NCBI RefSeq assembly: GCF_000003195.3
Contig: NC_012873.2
Location: 7,091,894 to 7,155,893, forward strand
Reading direction: 5' to 3'
DNA: 64,000 bases
Source: Sorghum bicolor
Lineage: Eukaryota > Streptophyta > Magnoliopsida > Poales > Poaceae
Position numbers and translations under genes: made by a program. Below the pieces are notes generated by a model. The model did not search any database. It was given only the letters and a program-made list of their open reading frames with translations, and was not told the DNA's origin. Positions 56,570 through 64,000 of the stretch are shown here, one piece after another; within the stretch, counting starts at the first letter, position 1, and every line of letters begins with the position of its first letter.

Positions 56570-56811
56570 GGCCTTGTTTATATGCGAAAAGATTTTGGAT
56601 TTCGCTACTGTAGCATTTTCGTTTGTTTGTGGTAAATATTGTCCAATCATGGACTAACTAGAATCAAAAGATTCGTCTCGCGATTTACAGTTCAACTGTG
56701 TAATTAGTTTTTATTTTCGTCTATATTTAATGCTTCATGCATGTGCCGAAAGATTTGATGTGACAGGGAATCTTGAAAACTTTTTGGTTTTTGGGTAAAC
56801 TAAACAAGGCC
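56570..56811. mobile_element. Tourist-like MITE (GGCCTTGTTTAG family), complete
   Basis: 242 bp, ends GGCCTTGTTTATATGC and GGGTAAACTAAACAAGGCC, TAA duplications at 56567-56569 and 56812-56814. Confidence 0.88.
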
Positions 56812-59760
56812 TAAATGTTAGAGTAGATTGATGAAGCCTTGCTATTCAAATTTTCTAAATTCGGTCAACCATAGCAACACGTGTAGTTTGAGATCTACCT
56901 AGTTTTTTAGCTTAATGTGTAACTATAACATAAGAAGAAGCTCTAATACTGTGTAAATAAAAAATAGAAGAAGCTCCGGTAAGGGTTTATATTTGATAGA
57001 GCTCCTAAAATAGGTTCTATGTTAAACTTAAAAGGAGCTCTACTTTCTGTATTAAGAAGTGATTTTTATGCTAACTTCTCTGATTAATTCTCTGAAATAA
57101 GGTGAAAGGCTGAGAGCTACAAATGTAGATTCTCTTGGTGATGTTGTTCCATGTTGGTGCGGAGCTAGATATAGTCCTTCTCTGACAGAATCACCTAGAA
57201 GAATCACCACCAAAGCACGAATTGTGTGGGTGATTCCCAAGAAGCACTCACATAATGTCACAAATACCATGAGGTGGACTAGGGTCAACTCATGAAAGGT
57301 GGATCCCATAGAAGTGGATAAGTCTATAGAGGGAAGGATGTGCCGGATGCCGAAATCACGTGTGGTGGAAGGAGAGGGAGAAGGCAACGACCTATGAATC
57401 TTTTAGCCTTGTCTTCCTCTCCCTTAAACCCAACAATCGACACTCGAGGATTGGGAGTGGCATACGTGACGTGAGGAGGTCCATCCCCCTTGCGTCCGCC
57501 TTTGACTCCTTCCACACCACCATCTATCCAAGGAACATGAAGAAAAAAGAGGTGAGGTGGTGGAAATGGCGATCAGTAGCATGAAAAAAATGCGAAGGCA
57601 AGAAGACATAGGTTTGCGGGAGCAGGAAGATGAGAGTAACGCGAGGAAGGAGCTGACTTTCCTCTTCAAATATTTATGGTTGAGTTAGTAAATTATCATG
57701 TCTCCTGCTATATCTTGTGTCATGTCGTGATAACCTCTCAATGAGGTGGTTAGTCTGATACGCGCGTGCGAAACCCAAGGTGCTACACACTTCCATATCA
57801 AACAGATGAACCGAATCTATGAATTTGTAATGTCACACCTGCGGGGCGCGTGTGAACCAGATCCTAAGAAGGGAACACTCTGCATGGAACCTGACGCATC
57901 GCGCCCTCTCGACTCCTCTATGCCTAAAGGATGGTGAAGATCAAGGGATTTGGCACGACGCACCCTCAAGCAATGCACATCATGGTATAAATAGTAATTA
58001 TTATTGAACGGTGTAACAAGCCTTCAATGGCCCGAGGTTCCTTCAACCCATGAAAATGGAGGCTCAAAGACTAGCAGACGAACAACATGTGGCCATCTCC
58101 GAAAGAGAGGAATGCTCAATAAGCATGCAATGATGGCCCCATTAGTGGTCTTAGCTCAAGTGTGTGAACGTCCAACAATTGTGTGATGTGCAGTTTTGAG
58201 CGGATGAAACGACCATTGAACCACTCGACATGGGGTGGGCACTCATGCGACGGCTAAGCTACGAGCCAGTTGATTGGCCCAAGATGAGTTGGGTAAGTGG
58301 AACACCTCACGTAGGCCCAAGCCAGACACACTCGAGGGATTGTTTGGGCACTGCTTAGGCTAGGCTGATTTGAGCTCATCGAAGACATCGTCCCAACCTA
58401 GAAGTTAGGTTGACGAACTTCCCATCCATCAAAGGATGTCGATCCAAAGCTAGGAACCTCAACCTGGTCGAATGAATGGGCTTGATGCCTGAACTAGGAT
58501 AAACATTCTTGTGTTGTGAGTGGTTGAGTGCTAGTAATCACAAAAATTCCACATATAGACCACTAAATCACTAGTATTGGTTACGAATCCATGACACTAA
58601 ACATCTATGGACGGTCTTGGTTGTTCTTACTTCTAGTTTCAGAGGTAGATATAGCAATACGATATAACTTTTTATTTGCTCGATCATCGTATGTGTCACT
58701 CAATCGTGCTACCACTAATAAATAACAACTTGAGCATAGCATACCATGTCTAACCAATGCCATGCTTTTATGCATACATGAGGAATCAAGGGTCGGAGGT
58801 GATGAATCCGCAAACTATGTCGTACTCGACAATACAACTAGCGATGTTCTTTCATCGTTTTTAGATGTACTAGTAGGAATGGCACGCCCTGCGTGCCGAA
58901 TGGGGATCAAAACAGTAAGTAGTATATTATATAATACTGGATAAATTATGGTTACAAAAGAAGTTAACATATATGATTTTAGCTCACTATGGAAGGACCT
59001 ATAGCAGTTCCTATACATGGCACATGTGCAAAATGTAGGTATACATAGCTGAGTATAGGTGCTTCACATAATATACACTGGGATGATAGCATTTGAAATT
59101 TTATAAGCGGGCTGCCATGTCTAGTTCAGAAGGCATTGTCATATACACAGGTTGAACCTATCAAGTTGAACCGCGAGTTGTTCTATGCACCGAGTATGAC
59201 CATGTTCATGTTGCAAATGCAGGACCGATCTTGCTGCTCCATTCTATAGCAGTAGGAAAAGGGTTAGCAGCCTAGGGAGTATGCAAGGTACATGTCAAAT
59301 CTGTTGTGGTATGAAGAAAAAGGTTAGTGTCATAGGGAGTAAAAGCAAATTAAGGTAGGAAAAAATGCAGAGAACTGAAGTTTCGCGTGTTTCTGAAGGG
59401 AAAGGAAAAAAGGAAACAAAAAATATTTGAGATAGAAATAGTGGATTTAATGAAAATAACATATCCGCAGGCACAGATCTATGCAAGTAGAAGGAGCACA
59501 GGGACATAGGCAGCATGAATGTAGCTGTGCACATACAGGCTGCTAATACTACATGTTTTTAACTTTCCTTTATATGTCATATATACACGGCGAAACTGAT
59601 ATTAAGTTTCTTTAAAGGTTGCCATCTCCATAGAAGTATTGGCTGCCCTTGATCTCTTTATAACTATCGCAAAAGATAACCACAGTCAGGAGAAATCAAC
59701 AATGACTTAAGCAACAACGAATCCAAATCAGTACTGCATGAATAAATGAAAGTAACTAAT
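56812..59760. other. Intergenic, probably old transposon debris
   Basis: No recognisable domain in either strand. The part nearest 59760 is the 3' flank of the multi-exon gene. Confidence 0.35.
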
Positions 59761-62333
59761 CTATAGGATATTAAACTTTGAAGGATCCATTGTGCAGATA
59801 GCGTGATATTTTGGAAAATAAGCATAAGGCCTCAGAGGGACTGTTAAATAAATTAGGCTAATCAACATCCGCTCTTATATTTTAGAACACAAGCAGATAC
59901 TTTGGTTCAGCTATTTCCTAAACAAAGGTACCTGCAGTACAATCTGCAGGCAATTTGATGGAAGAGGTAGATGACAGCTTGCATCACTCAGCAACACATA
60001 AACAACTGTGACCAAACATTGAGATAGATGATACTATGGCTAACTCACCAGGTCTTTCATTACTTTATTAGAATAATCTACTACCCAGATCAAGTGTTGA
60101 TGTAGATACAAAAAATAAAATAAAGTATACACCGATGAAATAAAAAATATGGTTTCTTGATAAGGTCTCCCTTCCCAAATTCATCGAGCAAATGTCATTC
60201 GATGGCATGAAATCAGCAAGATTTGCTAACATATACACGACAATAAGCTCCAGAACTTGAAGGGAAACAATAATGAAAGTGTACAACACATAATCAACGA
60301 ACCTGTCCATATAGGTGCAGTATCAATGCAGTATTGTGCATTAAATACAATAAGTATAGCCGTTTGGAGTGATCTCCAAACTGCCATGTATTTCAAAGTT
60401 GGCCTCATCAATTTCCCTCATATGGTACCATTAGCTGACGGTATTGAAAAAATTCTAGTACCGTAATGAAAAAGATATCCTTTTTATTTTCATTGAAGAT
60501 AGGATTTTTTTGAAGCCTCAAAAACATACCACTCATCGTTTGTCTACCAACTTGGAGCTTAAAGGCATGCTGGCTGAGGTGGACCAATGGGAGGGGGAGG
60601 AGGTGAGGCAGCACTGAGGTGGACCAATGGAAGATTTTGGGGTGACATGTATAGCTTCGCCTGTGGCGGTGAGCTTTTGGCTTGTAGAGGTAAACGCTGC
60701 TGCCACCCACCACACCGCCACCCCGAGAGGAAGGAGGAGGAAGGAGGAGGAGGTTGCGCTGAGGTGGACCAATGGGAGATTTAGGGGCGACGTGTACATC
60801 TCCCCTGTGCATGAGTAACCTTAGGTTTGTAAGAGTAAATAAGTGAAAGGCATGCCCAATACCTCACAAGCGAATGGACATAAGATCATATCCTTTAGCA
60901 ATGGGTATAAATTTTTCATCATAGGCTGAATAAGGAAAGAGAGAATAAAAAATGACAGATGACATTTGTCGCCTTACCAAAAAAGTTATTATTTTTTTTT
61001 ATTAAAAATAGGCTTTTTAAGACTCAGAAACATATGAATCATCATTTATTTATTAACTCTGAACTTTTAAGCATGACGGCAGCGGAGTTACACTAAAAAA
61101 TTGTATGATATAAGCCCAGTACCTCATATGCGAATAAATATCAGATCATATTGTTTAGAAATGGGTTCAAAATTTTCGTCATAGGCTGAAAGAGGGTGGA
61201 AAAACAATAAAAATAGCAGATGACAAAACCAAATTACGGTCTGCAAAGATTTTGAAAAGCTAAGTTCCAAAGATGTTGAAACCAAATTCCCGATGCATGT
61301 ACTGCACCTATGTGAACTTACCAGAATCAGTGCATCCCTGAGACAAGGAAAGAAGCCTGCAGAATGTGAATTGGCTCACAAAAGAAACTGTTCATCATTT
61401 TTGGATAGTAAACAAAAATCATGAGGTATGCAAGAAAATAAAAGGCCTCCAATTCTAAAAAAATGAATGTACCTACCCCATACTAAATTGTCTGTGTTTC
61501 CGTGCAGCCATCAGATAGGAACCATATGTTTCAAAGATAGATGGACATGAATAATTGTATGACAAACCAACCACCATATAAGCTGCAGGGCACTGCATGC
61601 AAAGAGCTATTCTTAGAGACAAGCATATATCTAGAATGTTGATATGTTAATTACTTAAGGACAAGCATATACAACAGAATATGGTGCTGAGTGTCTTACC
61701 AGCTTAGCCAGCAACAAGGAGATGGCCTGCACTGGCTAAGCAACTCCTATAAGATATGGTGCGCAGTGATCCAATGAGGAGAAAAAAATCTTTATTAGGA
61801 TCTATCAAACATGTTAAAATAGTGTACGATCACCTGTATAATGGTAACCCTAAATTGATAATCTAGCAATGGCCATTGTGACCATGTAAAAAATCTATCA
61901 TGAGACCTACACAGCACCCCAAAAAAATTCCAGAATAGATAGACCATCATTTACACTCCATATGAACTATACACTTTGAAGTTGTTTAACACACTACCTC
62001 AATTTTTGTTTCAGCAGTGGCAAGTAAATTCGCACACCTCACTACAATAAAAGCCATGTTTCAAATCACATGGACCTAGAGATAGACTATAGCTCATAGC
62101 ATCTTTAGGTTATCTGAGTGAGAAATATATATCCTATAAATACCAAAAGTAAACGCCTAAACGGTTATATGCAAGATGAAGATAACTTACATAGCCAAGG
62201 TGCTACCACGGCATATGCATGGAAGAGAGGGCAACAATAGCTTCAAAACCGAGCAAGCAGCATTTAATGACCCCTTCCTCATAGTGACATGAAAATCAAT
62301 AACAGTGGCTCCTGAGCACACACATATATTCAA

Positions 62334-62368
<35 letters not shown>

Positions 62369-62457
62369 ATGCATATGCAGTCTGTAAATACCATGCATAA
62401 AGTACACGTGAGCTGTATTAACAGACCACGCAGTATCAATATATTCTTCATCCAGAC
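59761..62457 (-). CDS. Unidentified multi-exon gene (5' end not found)
   Basis: Exons chained by GT-AG sites and matching phase: 62457-62392, 62311-62191, 62037-61998, 61726-61700, 61592-61477, 61356-61322, 60416-60303, 60255 to about 60133, 60080-60049, 59977-59932 and 59840-59761. The product reads LDEEYIDTAWSVNTAHVYFM, HGATVIDFHVTMRKGSLNAA, CSVLKLLLPSLPCICRGSTL, AMCANLLATAETKIEAISLL, LAKLCPAAYMVVGLSYNYSC, PSIFETYGSYLMAARKHRQF and so on, ending RPYAYFPKYHAICTMDPSKF then NIL and a stop. That six consecutive exons keep one frame makes a gene likely. It is helical and Cys-rich with no motif I recognise. The first exon lies upstream, perhaps beyond the GC-rich 62.6-63.2 kb. The junction near 60081-60132 (52 nt) is too short for a plant intron, so that boundary is wrong or the gene is damaged there. 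Confidence 0.6.
60478..61228. repeat. Diverged tandem duplication inside the unidentified gene's intron
   Basis: Copy 1 (60478-60570 plus 60846-60971) and copy 2 (60985-61228) share, in order, AGGATTTTTTTGAAGCCTCA-like, AAACATA(C/T), GGCATG/AGCATG, CCAGTACCTCA(T/C), AGATCATAT, AATGGGTATAAATTTTTC-like and CATCATAGGCTGAA blocks. Copy 1 is split by a 275-bp insertion. Confidence 0.65.
60561..60855. mobile_element. 275-bp insertion flanked by a 10-bp direct repeat
   Basis: 60571-60845 sits between AAAGGCATGC (60561-60570) and AAAGGCATGC (60846-60855). It has three direct copies of GCTGAGGTGGACCAATGG-type sequence (60573, 60613 and 60759). Related sequence lies at 63148-63270. A 9-10-bp duplication suggests a Mutator-like deletion derivative, but inverted ends are not evident. 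Confidence 0.55.
61229..61321. other. Intron sequence of the unidentified gene
   Basis: Lies between the donor at 61321 and the duplicated block. Nothing else seen. Confidence 0.4.
62331..62370. repeat. (AAAT)n microsatellite
   Basis: About ten AATA units in an intron of the unidentified gene. Likely length-polymorphic. Confidence 0.9.
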
Positions 62458-63270
62458 CTGTTGGAATCCACCACTTTCATTAACTGAATAGAGGTAAGTT
62501 ACGTTCGATCACAGGGAAGTGGAATCAGTGAGGTGAGGGAGTGTAGGGAGAGAGAGAGAGAAGGGGAGATAGTGCATGCCAGAGGTTAGGGTTTGGCCAA
62601 TACGCCATCGTACCTAGGGTTTCACTGACAGGAGGAACTCATGTGCTTCGGCGGAAGGAGGCATTCAAGGCGACCGCACGAAGGATGAGGGAGAGAGAGG
62701 AGGCCTTCGGACCCCACCAGCGCTATCGTGCCCGCGCCGCCGCACAGCCGCTGCCTGCATGTTGCGCCACTGCTGCACGCCCCCCGCCGCCTCGGGAGGA
62801 GGGAGGGAGGGAGGAGGAGGAGGGCAGCTACGGCGCGCCGCTCGCGACCGGCGCCGTCGCCATCACCCTCACCTGCAGGCTACGCCGTCGCCTAGCGCCC
62901 CGCCGCCGTCACTTGAGGGAAAGGGAGGGAGGGAGGGAGGAGGAGAGAGAGAAGGAGGGCGGCCGCAGCGCTCCGCTCGTGCCCAACGCCGTCGTGGTCG
63001 CCCCTGGTGGCGGCGTCGGGAGGAGGGAGGAAGCGAAGAGAGGAGCGACGGGAGGGAGACCGAGATTTTTTTCATGGAGGAGGCAATCCGGGCGATTTTC
63101 GTGGAGGAGGCTATCCGGGCGACATGGCCGGTTCGTGTCCACGGTGGGAATCAAGCTGAGGTGGACGAATGGGAGGAGAAGGTGAGATGGCGCTGAAGTG
63201 GACCAACGGGAGATTTAGGGGCGATGTGTACATCTTCCCTGCGCTGGAGTGAACTTGCGTTTGTAGAGGT
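62458..63270. repeat. GC-rich region with GGGA tracts and a GAGGTGGAC repeat
   Basis: Purine-rich (GGGA)n runs at 62800-62822 and 62920-62942 could form G-quadruplexes on the plus strand. At 63148-63270 two copies of GAGGTGGAC(G/C)AATGGGAG-like sequence and GATTTAGGGGCGATGTGTAC repeat the 60.6-kb insertion. It may include the 5' UTR of the unidentified gene (AAACCCTAG|GTACG on the minus strand near 62616). ORFs here look like composition artefacts. Confidence 0.4.
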
Positions 63271-64000
63271 AAAATTTTGGACCAATTACAGAATGCTGAA
63301 CCTTATGACATGTCCAATATTTCAATGTTAATCATTGTATTCAGTATAAGAAATACACTTTGGTTTTTTTAGGGAAAAAGGCTCTTCCGTATCGATAAAA
63401 GCCATTATTGGAGAAGACGATGGAATAGTCTAGTCTAGAAAGGCTATTGCATTTCTATTGCAGATTTTTCATGTGTAGTTTGAGGATGTATGCAATATAT
63501 GCTGAATTTCAATATATATTTGCAAAGCACCAACACACAGATTTTTTAGTTGAAAAGAAGGTAAATCGGACTATGAAATAATTATAAGGGGTCAATGGGC
63601 CAGTAGTGGGCTGGTTGCGCGAGGCTGAGGATCAACGGGCCATTCACCACCTCCCATCCCGGTTCCGGAGCCCACGTCGCCCGACCGTTCACTGTCACCG
63701 CCATCAGGGCCCCATCCCTCCCAGGCCCACATGCAGTGCTCCACGTATCGGGGGCAAAACTGTACTTGGCCCCGTCGCAGGGCTCCCAGCACAGGGCATG
63801 GGGCACAGGGGAGTAGGGTAATACTTGGCCGCCGCTGCGCTCCTCCACTCTCCTATCCCCCACCACACTCCGCTTGTGCGGCCGCGTGGTGGTGCCTTCC
63901 GCGGCGCTGCGGCTGCGCTCCGATCCCGAGCGAGCAAATACCCTCGCCACCTTACCACGAGACCCTCGCACCGCTCCGACGCGATCGGCGCCGTCGAGCC
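63271..64000. other. Right edge of the window
   Basis: AT-rich to 63590, then abruptly GC-rich to the end with no recognisable domain on either strand. Probably the promoter or 5' UTR of a gene that lies beyond the window or of the minus-strand gene; orientation is undecided. Confidence 0.35.

Noticed and set aside
57052..58250. Possible coding region in 57-58.3 kb
   Set aside because: Short frames on both strands without motifs, no consistent splice chain, and surrounding transposon debris.
62331..62370. CRISPR-like or other array
   Set aside because: It is a plain AAAT microsatellite; direct repeats elsewhere in the window are transposon ends, with no regular spacers.
62643..63196. Plus-strand frames in the GGGA-rich region
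   Set aside because: Built from purine-rich simple repeats (EREEGGREEE-type translations) with no domain.

Overview
The window is nuclear DNA of a grass, most likely an Andropogoneae species such as Sorghum. The reasons are plant intron/exon genes with GC-rich 5' ends, about eight supported gene models in 64 kb, and intergenic DNA filled with grass-type MITEs. Roughly fifteen copies belong to one Tourist-like family whose ends read GGCCTTGTTTAG and CTAAACAAGGCC. No bacterial, organellar or CRISPR features were seen.

Layout. 1-2.2 kb: a broken PIF/Harbinger transposase and a 5'-truncated LINE with an intact target-site duplication. 3.1-6.1 kb (-): an organelle-type Sel1/TPR gene with eight coding exons. 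6.4-8.9 kb: MITEs and a perfect solo LTR. 8.9-9.7 kb (-): an uncharacterised gene with a frameshift. 10.6-12.8 kb (-): an F-box/kelch gene related to Arabidopsis SAGL1. 13-17.4 kb: a MITE cluster. 17.5-20.2 kb (-): the bZIP light-signalling factor HY5. 22.1-22.6 kb (+): a vWA-domain pseudogene. 24.1-24.6 kb (-): a MAPK-substrate-like small protein. 25-29.9 kb: a SINE, a CACTA end and nested MITEs. 30.0-31.1 kb (+): a type II metacaspase. 33.3-36.8 kb (-): a 1046-aa NB-ARC protein with ARM-like helical repeats in place of LRRs. 38 kb (-): a second truncated LINE. 41-42.4 kb (-): a triple RanBP2 zinc-finger gene. 47-52.4 kb: a CpG-rich exon-like island and a dense nest of MITEs plus a MULE-type element. 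54.4-55.1 kb (-): a membrane-anchored TPR protein. 59.8-62.5 kb (-): a multi-exon gene that I reconstructed from splice phase but cannot name.

The genes are independent plant transcription units rather than an operon. HY5 and the SAGL1-like F-box gene both belong to families linked to photomorphogenesis and development, while the metacaspase, the NB-ARC/ARM protein and the MAPK-substrate protein belong to stress or cell-death families. I infer no functional cluster from this. The most notable items are the NB-ARC/ARM architecture, a GC-AG first intron in HY5, the translation start of the SAGL1-like gene lying in a separate 10-codon exon, the unnamed reconstructed gene, and several transposon-into-transposon insertions that can be ordered in time. 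I found no convincing wholly new biological system. All exon boundaries were read by eye from splice consensus and phase.
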